Origin: Bifidobacterium asteroides
GTDB lineage: Bacteria; Actinomycetota; Actinomycetes; Actinomycetales; Bifidobacteriaceae
Reading direction: 5' to 3'
NCBI RefSeq assembly: GCF_003202755.1
Contig: NZ_QGLK01000005.1
Location: 124,001-188,000 of the forward strand
Length of the DNA: 64,000 bases
The notes beneath the pieces were generated by a model that was given only the letters and a program-made list of their open reading frames with translations, did not search any database and was not told the origin of the DNA. Of this stretch, positions 17,189 through 25,590 are shown in pieces. Every line of letters starts with the position of its first letter. Within the stretch, counting starts at the first letter, position 1. The translations under genes were made by a program, and so were the position numbers.

Positions 17189-18913
17189 TCAGTCCCGATC
17201 GGTCGAGGTCACGCCATCATTGACCGGCGGAATGACCGTGGTTTCCTGGTCAGTGACCGCCTTCTCCACCTGTACACCCTTGGCCTGGGCCGGCGCATCA
17301 CCGGTCTGGTCGGATGCATCGGGCAGGACGCTCGGTGCCGGGGAGGGCAGGACCTGAGTCGGCATATTGGCCGAGGACCGGACAGTCACAGCCGCGCTGG
17401 TCTCATCTTCGGAATTGCCGGCTGAATCAGCTGCCACGTCATCAGTTGCCAGGTCATCGGCTGGCTGACTCGCTGCGACCGGATCGTCCGATGCCTGAGG
17501 GGTTTCTTCCTGGGTGTCGGCAAGGGGCTGGCCTACACCATCATCCTCGCTTTCCGCCTTCGGCGCTGGGGCCGGCAATGGATCAGCGGCAGGCACCGCG
17601 TTGACCACGGGCACGCTTGGCGCCTGCCCCTCGTCCTGGTCATTGACCACAGTCTCATCATGGAAGCCGTCGAAGTTGCCGAAGGACTTGGAGAAGATGT
17701 TCCGCAACTCATCGACCCGAGAGGTAATGGTGGCTTCCCGGTGCTGCAGCTTGGTGATGTGGTCCTTGAGCCCGTCCAGCTCAGCCTGTGCGGCCTTGCG
17801 CTGAGCCTCGACCTCGGCCTGGGCGCGCTGTTTGGCCTCCTCCAGCAACTGGCTGGCCTTGCGCTCGGACTCCTCGCGCTTGAAGGATGCGAACGAATCG
17901 GCATCCTTGCGGGTGGCCTTGGCCTGTTCAATCAGCTCCTGGGTTTCCTTCTCAGTCTTGACCCGGCGCTCCTCCAGGCTCTTGAGCAGCTCGCCCACCT
18001 TCTTGGTGGCCTCCTCCTGCTGGGCGGCGATGTCGGAGCGCACCTGCTCGGCCTCGGCATTGACCTTGGCCATGGTCTCGGCGCTGGTGACCTTGGAATC
18101 GTCCACGATCTGCTGGGCTTCCGACTTGGCCTTGTCAGTGATCTCCGAAGCCTGCCTGCGAGCGTCATTCAGGCTCTTGGAGACCTGCTCGCGCACATCG
18201 GCAAGCTTCTTGTTGGCCTCGGCCAGGGCCTTCTGAATCTGATCGTTGGCATCCTTCTTGAGCTTGGCGATCTCCTCGTCGCTCTTGCGTCGCTTGTCGG
18301 CGATCTCCTTGGCGGCCTTGGCCTTCTGCTCGGACAGCTCCTTGTCCTGGGTGGCCTTGTTGGTGGCCAGCCGCTTCTCATGCTCTTCGCGGGAGTTCTG
18401 CAGCTCCAGATCCAGGGCCTGGCGACGTTCGGCCACCACTTTGTCGGCCGCGGACTTGCTCTGTTCGCTCTGCTGCTTGGCGGTGGTGGTGACGGTCCTG
18501 GCTTCGTCGTTGGCGGCCTCAACGATGGACTTGGCCTTGGCGTTGGCCTCGTCCACGATGTGCTTGGCTTCAAGCTGGGCCTCGTTGACCAGGGTCGTCG
18601 CCTTCTCCTGGGCGGAGGTCTTAGTGGATGCCGCATCCTGCTTGGCGCGGTTGAGCAGCTCGGTGCTGGTCTGCTCGGCCGAAGCCAGCAGCTGCTGGGC
18701 ATTTGCTCCGAGGGAGGCGAAGGAGTTGCGCGGCTGTTCGACCTTGCGTGACTTGGCCTCCTGGAGTTCCGCCTCCAGTTTCAGAATGCGATCGTCATCG
18801 GCCTTGATCTGCTGACGCAACCGGGCCAGATTGCTCCGCGAGGCCGCTAGGGCTTGGTCGACCCGCTCCTTGTCATAGCCTCGAAGGACAACGGGAAACT
18901 GATCTTCGGCCAT
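17189..18913 (-). CDS. DivIVA-like coiled-coil cell-envelope/division protein
   Basis: A 574-residue protein beginning MAEDQFPVVLRGYDKERVDQ, the N-terminal membrane-curvature-sensing module of DivIVA/Wag31/GpsB-type proteins. Residues ~30-410 are an almost uninterrupted Ala/Lys/Glu coiled coil (repeats such as EAQLEAKHIVDEANAKAKSI) with the Ag84-like heptads. The last ~150 residues are acidic and Pro/Ala/Asp-rich, probably disordered. I start at the ATG at 18913, preceded by AGAGGAG; an upstream ATG would add eight residues. Actinobacterial members localise polar growth or septation. The gene has its own terminator and is flanked by unrelated genes. Confidence 0.8.
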   Translation of the reverse strand: MAEDQFPVVLRGYDKERVDQALAASRSNLARLRQQIKADDDRILKLEAELQEAKSRKVEQPRNSFASLGANAQQLLASAEQTSTELLNRAKQDAASTKTSAQEKATTLVNEAQLEAKHIVDEANAKAKSIVEAANDEARTVTTTAKQQSEQSKSAADKVVAERRQALDLELQNSREEHEKRLATNKATQDKELSEQKAKAAKEIADKRRKSDEEIAKLKKDANDQIQKALAEANKKLADVREQVSKSLNDARRQASEITDKAKSEAQQIVDDSKVTSAETMAKVNAEAEQVRSDIAAQQEEATKKVGELLKSLEERRVKTEKETQELIEQAKATRKDADSFASFKREESERKASQLLEEAKQRAQAEVEAQRKAAQAELDGLKDHITKLQHREATITSRVDELRNIFSKSFGNFDGFHDETVVNDQDEGQAPSVPVVNAVPAADPLPAPAPKAESEDDGVGQPLADTQEETPQASDDPVAASQPADDLATDDVAADSAGNSEDETSAAVTVRSSANMPTQVLPSPAPSVLPDASDQTGDAPAQAKGVQVEKAVTDQETTVIPPVNDGVTSTDRD

Positions 18914-19057
18914 GGAAACACTCCTCTTCGCCACCAAGACATGCCGGCCCGTGACAAAGATGTCTTCGGTCCGGTGGATTTACCTCGACTCTACCCCATG
19001 ACAGGCCGAAATTTGCCGTCTGACAAGCTGCCGACACATTGACCTTACATACGGGGC

Positions 19058-19786
19058 TCAGGCAATAAGAATAGGGCTGGAGGAGGGTCTCCGATAGTAG
19101 CGAATGGTCTCATTTACCACCTCGCGCACAGCCTGTATCTGCTGATCCAGAGGCAGACCGCACTCCTGTCCGTCGCTTTCGTTGACCAAGGGAAGACTGA
19201 CGAACCCGGCCAGGACATCCTTGTGTCCTGCAGCCCATGCCAGCAGGTTGTAGAAAAGCGCGTTGCAGACATAGGTACCCGCGTCCGAGCTGAGTGTGGC
19301 CGGAATACTGCAGGTGCCAAAGTCGTGCAGGATGGCCCGCAGTGGCAGTCGGGTCCAGTAGGCGGCCGGACCCTGGGGGTCAATGGGCTGGCGACTGGTC
19401 TGGCGGACGGTATCCCGGGACTCCCGCTCCCCTAAGTTGTCATGGTCGTCAGCATCGTCCTCCTTGAGGTTGACGGCGCAACGCTCCATGGCGATGCCAC
19501 GAGCCCGACGCTTGAGCCCTGTGGCGATGATGATATCGGGGTGCACCCGCTCTATGGCCTCATGCAGTATGGGCCAGGCCTTGGCGAAGCTGACAGGCAT
19601 GGTGACCGAGGAAATAGTCAGATCCACGCCCTCCAAAGGATCCTCCTCAGTGGGGCCAACAGGGCGCATGCCCTCCATGCCATGCTTGGCCAGGGCCTGT
19701 GAGACCTGGTAGGAGGGGTTTACGTCAACACCCTTGTAATGATCGTATCCGGCGACGATGACCCTGATCTGCTCCATGTGCACCAT
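19058..19786 (-). CDS. pcp: Pyroglutamyl-peptidase I family protein (C15), catalytic His apparently missing
   Basis: A 242-residue member of peptidase family C15, which removes N-terminal pyroglutamate from peptides. Fold markers are RVIVAGYDHYKGVDVNPSYQV (normally GFDPFGG-xxNPS), HPDIIIATGLKRRARGIAMER (with the Glu region), and SDAGTYVCNALFYNLL with the catalytic Cys. The third catalytic residue, the His of the usual GFIHxP strand, is replaced: the strand reads AGFVSLPLVNE. There is also a ~25-residue polar insertion after AVNLKEDD. Either another His serves or the protein is not a peptidase. It follows ispD by 13 bp, so they are probably co-transcribed. Confidence 0.8.
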   Translation of the reverse strand: MVHMEQIRVIVAGYDHYKGVDVNPSYQVSQALAKHGMEGMRPVGPTEEDPLEGVDLTISSVTMPVSFAKAWPILHEAIERVHPDIIIATGLKRRARGIAMERCAVNLKEDDADDHDNLGERESRDTVRQTSRQPIDPQGPAAYWTRLPLRAILHDFGTCSIPATLSSDAGTYVCNALFYNLLAWAAGHKDVLAGFVSLPLVNESDGQECGLPLDQQIQAVREVVNETIRYYRRPSSSPILIA

Positions 19787-19799
19787 GGTACACAGGACT

Positions 19800-20609
19800 T
19801 CACCCGGCCAGGGAACGCGCTATCCATTCAGCCATGGGCACGTCCGATGGCAGGGTGATCTTCATGTTGGTCACGCTGCCGGCCACAATGGCCACCGACT
19901 CCTCAGGCAGGCGGTCCACCACTACCCTGGTGTCATCAGTGGGATGGAAGTCGGGGTCCGCAGCGGCCAGGTCGTAAGCCTTGCGGAGGGTGCCGAAACG
20001 GAAGGCCTGCGGGGTCTGAGCCCGGAACATGTTGTCACGGTCTGGCACCTGACGCACCACCTTGCGATCGCCCAGGTCGCCGGTCATCAGCATGGTGTCA
20101 CTTGAGGCCACGGCCACGGTTGCGGCGTTGAATGTATCCAAGGCATCGATGCAGCCATCGATGGACTCCTGGCTGACGAAGGGGCGAACCGCATCGTGGA
20201 TGAGCAACTTGGCATCCTGGGGAATCTCCGCATCAGCCAGGGTCTGCAGGGCTGCCTCGGTACTGTCCATGCGCTCGATGCCGCCCTGGATAACCGTGCG
20301 GACCTTGTCGTAGGTGTCAGCGCCCACGATGGCCTCGACAGCCTCCCGCACCCGATCATTGACCACGACCAAGATGTCCGTGACCCGGGCATTGGACTGG
20401 AAGGCGTCAATTGACCAGGTGATGATGGGTTTGCCGCCCACCTGCACCAGCTGCTTGGGATTGCTCTCGTCAAAACGAACGCCCAGCCCGGCCGCCAGAA
20501 TCACCGCTACAACTGGCTGAATCTGCTCCTCCGGCTCTGCACTATCCTGACTGGCCTCGGACGGGGCTGCTGATGCTCTGCGCTCACTCATAGACTCAAC
20601 GGTACTCAC
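19800..20609 (-). CDS. ispD: 2-C-methyl-D-erythritol 4-phosphate cytidylyltransferase
   Basis: A 269-residue enzyme that transfers CMP from CTP to MEP, the third step of the non-mevalonate isoprenoid pathway. Signatures are the nucleotide-binding VVAVILAAGLGVRFDESNPK followed by QLVQVGGKPIITW, the strand LLIHDAVRPFVSQES, and the C-terminal DDTRVVVDRLPEESVAIVAG. The first ~30 residues are a polar lead rich in Ser/Glu; the frame opens at a GTG (20609) with an ATG at 20591 as an alternative, and neither has a strong ribosome-binding site. It is upstream of pcp in a tight pair. Confidence 0.93.
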   Translation of the reverse strand: MSTVESMSERRASAAPSEASQDSAEPEEQIQPVVAVILAAGLGVRFDESNPKQLVQVGGKPIITWSIDAFQSNARVTDILVVVNDRVREAVEAIVGADTYDKVRTVIQGGIERMDSTEAALQTLADAEIPQDAKLLIHDAVRPFVSQESIDGCIDALDTFNAATVAVASSDTMLMTGDLGDRKVVRQVPDRDNMFRAQTPQAFRFGTLRKAYDLAAADPDFHPTDDTRVVVDRLPEESVAIVAGSVTNMKITLPSDVPMAEWIARSLAG

Positions 20610-20711
20610 GAGAGGACGCTGAAGGGTGCAGACCCGGCGCTATCTGCACCGAACATCTGCACCCGAGGTCTGCTCCGGCTGCCAGAAACAGGATCAATCA
20701 ATCTCACGGCT

Positions 20712-21692
20712 TCAGTCATCGGCCAGAATAAGGGCCAGCATGCGCCCCTCCCCAGCCTTGTTGGCCAGCGAGGCCCGACGGTGGGAATACCAGAGTGGGT
20801 TCTCCATTGTGCACAGCGGTCGGTGCAGATCCTCAAGACGCTTCGATAGGGAGGGACCCTCGCCGTCCTGGCTGCACAGCTCTTCCAGGTCCGGGTCCTG
20901 ACGCAGATAGCTGGTCGCAGCGCCAACCCGGGGGGCGGAGTCTACGATATTGGTCACTCCTGCCGTCTTCAGTTCCATCCTGGCAGCAGTGGCGATGTCG
21001 ATGGCGATTCCGCCGAATCTGCATGGTCCGGATGCGCCGGGGAAACGCTTCTCGAAGTCATCGGCCAGGTCCGAACCCACCTGATAGCAGTCCGCGCAGA
21101 TGCTAGGTCCCAGGGTTGCCACGATCCTGGACGGGTCAGCACCCTTGTCGGCCATGGCCTGGACTGTTGACGGAATGACTCCAGCCACCAGACCCCGACG
21201 GCCGCAGTGGGCCGCCCCCATCACGCCAGCCTGAGGGTCGGCCAGAAGCATGGGAAGGCAATCAGCGGCAAAAATACCCAGGGCCAAGTCGCGACGGGTG
21301 GTCACCTGAGCATCAGCCTCGCAACGCCCCTGGGGCTGACCCTGGTCGGCATCCCAAACCCGGGCTGAGTGAACCTGGTTCACTAGGACCACGGGACGGT
21401 TCAGCTGGCGACCCAGAGCCTGACGATTAGCAGCAACTGCCTGCGGGTCATCGTCTCCCTTGCCGCCTAGATTCAGCTGGGCATAATCGTCTGAGGAAAC
21501 CCCGCCCAGCCTGGTGGTGTAGACCACCTTGATCCCTGGCGCCAGGGCTATGGGAATGGTGACCGGGATTGGCCGACCCTGATCGTCCAGCGACGACAGG
21601 GGACTGCTGTCTAGCAGGGTCTGTTCCCGATCCCAGGCTTCTCCCTGAGCACTCTGACCATCCTGCTCGTTTGGTTGAGGCTCGAGACTCAT
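20712..21692 (-). CDS. pgeF: Purine nucleoside phosphorylase/laccase-domain protein (YfiH/PgeF family)
   Basis: A 326-residue member of the YfiH (DUF152) family of multi-copper-like fold enzymes, known as purine nucleoside phosphorylases and as a peptidoglycan-editing factor. The zinc-binding residues are in VLVNQVHSARVWDADQGQ (His), GAAHCGRRGLVAGVI (Cys/His) and the signature GPSICADCYQVGSDLADDFE. It is about 60 residues longer than average owing to an acidic N-terminal lead. The ATG at 21692 overlaps the stop of the aldo/keto reductase (21689-21692, ATGA), so they form one operon. A DivIVA-type gene nearby would fit a cell-wall role, but that is only context. Confidence 0.88.
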   Translation of the reverse strand: MSLEPQPNEQDGQSAQGEAWDREQTLLDSSPLSSLDDQGRPIPVTIPIALAPGIKVVYTTRLGGVSSDDYAQLNLGGKGDDDPQAVAANRQALGRQLNRPVVLVNQVHSARVWDADQGQPQGRCEADAQVTTRRDLALGIFAADCLPMLLADPQAGVMGAAHCGRRGLVAGVIPSTVQAMADKGADPSRIVATLGPSICADCYQVGSDLADDFEKRFPGASGPCRFGGIAIDIATAARMELKTAGVTNIVDSAPRVGAATSYLRQDPDLEELCSQDGEGPSLSKRLEDLHRPLCTMENPLWYSHRRASLANKAGEGRMLALILADD

Positions 21693-22570
21693 GCAGTCGC
21701 CACCCGGTTCAGGCGGTCCATCTCCTCTTCGCTCAGCTCCATGTCGGCCGCCTGCAGGGAATCCAGAATGGTGGCCGCCCTGTGGGCCCCGGGAACCACA
21801 AAGACGTTGCGGTTCTGGGACAGCTCCCAGGCCAGGACCACACGCTGGTGGGAAACGCCGCGCTCCTGGGCCACCTGACGGAAGGTGTCATAACGGGTTT
21901 CGTCCTTGGGCGCTCGGAAACCTCCCAAGGGGCTCCAGCAGACAAAGGCCAGACCCAGTTCGGCCGCATGGTCCAACTCCTGGCGGGAGCTGGTAAAGGT
22001 GGGCGAGAACTGGTTCTGCACGGCCACGAGGTCATCGCCCAGAATCTGACGAGCCAGGTCCATCCGCTCAATGTCTACGTTGGAGACGCCTAGGGTCCGG
22101 GCCACGCCCTGTTTGACCAACTCGGCCATGGCCTCCAAGGACTCCTGGTAGGGCACCTGCGGATCAGGCCGGTGCATGTAGAGCAGATCGATGGTGTCCA
22201 CGCCCAGGGCCTGAGCGGACTCCTTGGCATGCCGGATCAGGCTCTCCGGTCGACCGTCCACCGCCCAGGTTGGCCGACCATCGGTGAAGTTGCGGTAGTG
22301 CCCAACCTTGGTGGCCACCAGCACATCCTGACGGGGTCCCTTCCAGGAGTCCAAAGCCTGGCGAACCAGTCGTTCATTGGTCTGCTCAGGACCACCTGAC
22401 TCGTAGTAGGACCAGGCAGTATCCAGATGTCGGCAACCGGCATCCAAAGCCTGATGGATGACGTCGATGGCCGTTGCCTGGTCCGGCTTGCCCTCGATGG
22501 ACAATCCCATGCAACCCAGTCCGACCGCTGTCGTAGTAAAGGGCCCCAAGGCCCGCATCGACGATGTCAT
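21689..22570 (-). CDS. Aldo/keto reductase
   Basis: A 293-residue NADPH-dependent oxidoreductase with the (beta/alpha)8 AKR fold. The catalytic tetrad can be placed: Asp in RHLDTAWSYYESGG, the adjacent Tyr, Lys in DVLVATKVGHYRNF and His in IDLLYMHRPDPQVPYQ. The cofactor-binding text near the C-terminus is FVVPGAHRAATILDSL (the usual IPG-R pattern). AKR enzymes of this subgroup reduce aldehydes of varied origin; the substrate is not predictable. It is translationally coupled to pgeF downstream. Confidence 0.9.
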   Translation of the reverse strand: MTSSMRALGPFTTTAVGLGCMGLSIEGKPDQATAIDVIHQALDAGCRHLDTAWSYYESGGPEQTNERLVRQALDSWKGPRQDVLVATKVGHYRNFTDGRPTWAVDGRPESLIRHAKESAQALGVDTIDLLYMHRPDPQVPYQESLEAMAELVKQGVARTLGVSNVDIERMDLARQILGDDLVAVQNQFSPTFTSSRQELDHAAELGLAFVCWSPLGGFRAPKDETRYDTFRQVAQERGVSHQRVVLAWELSQNRNVFVVPGAHRAATILDSLQAADMELSEEEMDRLNRVATA

Positions 22571-22648
22571 ACACGTACTCCCGTCTTGTAGATTGACGCC
22601 AGCTTCAATGCCGCCGGCTTCCTATCGAGCTTAGCTTGTGGCCCAGTA

Positions 22649-24901
22649 TCAACGACCGCCGAAGGAACCACCACCGGAGCCACCACCGGAGCCACCGAAG
22701 GAACCACCACCGGAGCCAAACCCACCAATACCACTGCCGGAACTGTTGCCGCTGGCCTGGCCGATCAGGCCGCCGATCTGTTCGAGTCCCTGGGTCAACT
22801 GAGTACCCAGATCAACCACCCCGCCTTGGCCAAGCATTGAATTTGCAGCCAATGCTTCAGGGCCACTCACGGAGGAAGCCACCGAAACATTCTGGCTGTA
22901 AGGCAGGAAGGTACAGTAGAGCAGGCTCCCGCGCGCATTATTATTCAGCCAGTCGAAGTCGGTCAGTTCAGGGCTGGCCTGTGCCAGCTGAGCGACAACC
23001 CGGTCACTTATACCGAAGGCCGCAGCGTAAACCAGGTAGCGGTCCCAGAGCACCAGATCCTCCACGCCCCGGTGGCTAAAATCGCTGAAGTCCAGCAGAT
23101 AGCGCCGAAGCCCTGACACCTGACCAGCCATGAGTTGTCCATTCCGGCTGAGCACTTGCGAACTACCATAACGAATGGAGAATGCTGCAACAGCCACCAG
23201 AAGCACGGCCAAGGGCGCACGTACCAGCACGGTGCCCGGCAGGAATCCAGCCAGCAGGATGAAAGCGGCCAAGAGCACGGCCAGGAAGGGCAAGACCTCT
23301 ATGCCATGACGATAGGCACGCAAGTCAGCATTGTTGGTCTCAAACTTGACGGCCTTGTCGAAAGCCTCCAGATAGCCCTTGCCATGATTAGCTTCGGTGC
23401 TGGAGAAGAGAGCAATCATCTCGTACAGGTCGAAACGTTCATCCTTGGAGCCCATCAGAGCGGAAGCACCTTCCAGCATGGTCAGGCAGGCTTCCTCGCT
23501 TAAGGACAGGGCCAGGGAGGCTCGATCCTGACTACAGACCGGATTAATGACCACCTCCATGGACTGCCGTTTGCCCTTGTGGAGCAGCGAGCGCATCACC
23601 TTAGTCAGGGAACCTCCGCCGGAATTCGCCCGGTCCTCATACTTGACCGGAATCAGAGCGATGGCCCGCTTGGAGGCCAGGGAGAGAATGGTGGCTGACA
23701 ATTGCCTGCCAATAGGAGATTCTCGGGTCAGCATCAAATCGTTGATAACGGCGGCCACGGCCGGTGACAGATCAGGAGGCTGACGGTAGTAGATAATATC
23801 GCCTCGGTACTGGGAGTCTCCATAGGTGCGGAAGGCCTGCCAGAGCATCACTACAATCAGCGCGATAGCAGCCAAGACAGTCAGTACACCAGCCAAAAGT
23901 CCGATCCGCGCCCGTCTGGTCTGCTCGGCGTGCCAGTGCTCATACTGCTGGCGCTCCTGCTTGATGATGCGATCACGCGCCGGTTGAGAGTCGGTCCTGA
24001 CCACCGAGGAAACCCTCTTCGCATCGAAGAGAGCCACCAAATCCAGATGCTGACCTGGCCCGATCCGGTCAGCTGAAAAGTGGATACGACTGTCATCGCC
24101 CACCTGGTAGGAACCCTTGCCAGCGAAATGGAGCCAGGCCTTGGCATCCTTGTCCTTCTCTGTTCCTATAAGCTTGGGAAGCCTGACATCAGCGCTCATA
24201 TGCTCGACAGAAATCTGGTTGGTGTCGCCCACGGGCTCCCATTGGAATTCGGCCACATCGGGATGGGCAGTAGTTACCCCGTGGAAGGTCATGTCGATGC
24301 GGAAGCGCCGACCTGAATCCTCGGCAATCTGCGGAATGTTCCAACCCAGCTCCACCTGACACCGGTCCCCCTGGGCGCCGCAGGCGGATCCTTGGTCCGA
24401 GTCGCCCGGCTTGTAGGATTCCAATCCTGAGTCCGAGACTGTGCCCATATACCAGGTGCCAGCCATGGTCTTATCCCAGTCGGGAACCTGATCGAGGTTA
24501 TCAGGATCCGTCGGCGGATCGGCTTGCCTATATGTAGAGCCATTGGTCAGGTCGCGCACGCTTATGTCACTGATGCCAGTCAGCCGGTCAGGCTTGATCT
24601 GATAACGCTGGTAGAGCTCCCTCCAGGGACGTTTGTCACCGTTGTCGTCCTCACGGGAGTTCATGGTTACGGTCAGGTCCTGACTGATGCGCAAATCGCC
24701 GTTATCCAGGACCTGGACATCATAGTCCACTGAATCGTATACCAGGTCCGGCCAATTCTTGTTGAAGATAAGCAGAGCAGCGACTATGCACGTCACCAAG
24801 GCTGCCACCAAAGCCAGTGCCAAGGCTCGGAAAAAGCGGGAAGTGCTCCAGGAGGGATGGCCTGAGACCGGTTTCCCAGAGGAGGCTGCTGGGGCGTTCA
24901 C
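22649..24901 (-). CDS. DUF2207 membrane protein with Gly/Ser-rich tail
   Basis: A 750-residue protein. A first membrane segment (FRALALALVAALVTCIVAAL) precedes a large extracytoplasmic DUF2207 domain of ~270 residues starting YDVQVLDNGDLRISQDLTV. A second segment (RIGLLAGVLTVLAAIALIVV) leads to a cytoplasmic region with LTRESPIGRQLSATILSLAS and a further hydrophobic pair around residues 545-580 (VLPFLAVLLAAFILLAGFL). The last ~25 residues are almost only Gly, Ser and Phe. It overlaps the LemA gene by ATGA (24898-24901); DUF2207-LemA pairs recur across Gram-positive bacteria and are thought to act at the envelope. Molecular function unknown. Confidence 0.9.
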   Translation of the reverse strand: MNAPAASSGKPVSGHPSWSTSRFFRALALALVAALVTCIVAALLIFNKNWPDLVYDSVDYDVQVLDNGDLRISQDLTVTMNSREDDNGDKRPWRELYQRYQIKPDRLTGISDISVRDLTNGSTYRQADPPTDPDNLDQVPDWDKTMAGTWYMGTVSDSGLESYKPGDSDQGSACGAQGDRCQVELGWNIPQIAEDSGRRFRIDMTFHGVTTAHPDVAEFQWEPVGDTNQISVEHMSADVRLPKLIGTEKDKDAKAWLHFAGKGSYQVGDDSRIHFSADRIGPGQHLDLVALFDAKRVSSVVRTDSQPARDRIIKQERQQYEHWHAEQTRRARIGLLAGVLTVLAAIALIVVMLWQAFRTYGDSQYRGDIIYYRQPPDLSPAVAAVINDLMLTRESPIGRQLSATILSLASKRAIALIPVKYEDRANSGGGSLTKVMRSLLHKGKRQSMEVVINPVCSQDRASLALSLSEEACLTMLEGASALMGSKDERFDLYEMIALFSSTEANHGKGYLEAFDKAVKFETNNADLRAYRHGIEVLPFLAVLLAAFILLAGFLPGTVLVRAPLAVLLVAVAAFSIRYGSSQVLSRNGQLMAGQVSGLRRYLLDFSDFSHRGVEDLVLWDRYLVYAAAFGISDRVVAQLAQASPELTDFDWLNNNARGSLLYCTFLPYSQNVSVASSVSGPEALAANSMLGQGGVVDLGTQLTQGLEQIGGLIGQASGNSSGSGIGGFGSGGGSFGGSGGGSGGGSFGGR

Positions 24902-25482
24902 TGTCCGAAGTCCACAACGGGCGCCTGGCGGCTGCCCTCGTCGGCCTGGAAGTACTGGGCCTGACGGAAGTGGAAGAGGGATGCGATGATGTTTGAGGGG
25001 ACCGTCTCGATGCGGGTGTTGAACTTCTGGACCACATCATTGTAGAACTGCCTGGCGTAGGCGATTTTGTCCTCCAGGTCCTTGAGCTGACGCTGCAAGT
25101 CCAGGAAGTTCTGGTTGGCCTTGAGCTCAGGGTAGGCCTCCGCCCGAGCCATCAGAGTGACCAGGGATTGACCCAGTCTCTGCTCGGCATCGGCACGGGC
25201 CTGCATCTGGTCTCCGCCAGCTGTCTGGGCCTGAGCCACGTCGGCGCGGGCCTTGGTCACCTCCTCCAGGACGGAGGACTCGTGTGAGGCGTAGCCCTTG
25301 ACCGTCTGGACCAGATTGGGCACCAGGTCGGCACGCTGCTTGAGCTGGACGTCAATCTGGGCCCAGCCATTGGCCACCCGGTTGCGCAGATTGACCAAAC
25401 CGTTGTAAGCCCCGATGCCCCAGATGACCAGCAACACGACCAGCAGGACAATGACGATAAGCACGATCAGTGATACGGACAT
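24898..25482 (-). CDS. LemA family protein
   Basis: A 194-residue protein with a single N-terminal membrane helix (LIVLIVIVLLVVLLVIWGI) and the all-helical LemA domain: YNGLVNLRNRVANGWAQIDV, QLKQRADLVPNLVQTVKGYA, QRLGQSLVTLMARAEAYPEL, KANQNFLDLQRQLKDLEDKI and FYNDVVQKFNTRIETVPSNI. It is cytoplasm-anchored or exposed at the cell surface, role unclear. It is the first gene of the LemA-DUF2207 pair; the pnp terminator sits directly upstream. Confidence 0.95.
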   Translation of the reverse strand: MSVSLIVLIVIVLLVVLLVIWGIGAYNGLVNLRNRVANGWAQIDVQLKQRADLVPNLVQTVKGYASHESSVLEEVTKARADVAQAQTAGGDQMQARADAEQRLGQSLVTLMARAEAYPELKANQNFLDLQRQLKDLEDKIAYARQFYNDVVQKFNTRIETVPSNIIASLFHFRQAQYFQADEGSRQAPVVDFGQ

Positions 25483-25512
25483 GTTCCAATTCTCTCACGG
25501 AAGGGTCTGCAG

Positions 25513-25546
25513 ACAAAACAGGACCCCGCCCATTAGAACGGGGTCC
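25513..25546 (-). terminator. Intrinsic terminator of pnp
   Basis: In minus sense, GGACCCCG (25546-25539) pairs with CGGGGTCC (25528-25521) and is followed by TGTTTTGTC. It lies 45 bp past the pnp stop. Confidence 0.85.
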
Positions 25547-25590
25547 TATCGGAAGACACCGAATCAATCAACATCCGGCATCAGCGGGAA

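Noticed and set aside
17660-18751. 363-codon plus-strand Leu/Gly-rich frame opposite the DivIVA-like gene
   Set aside because: Antisense shadow of an Ala/Lys/Glu coiled coil; no start signal and no motifs.
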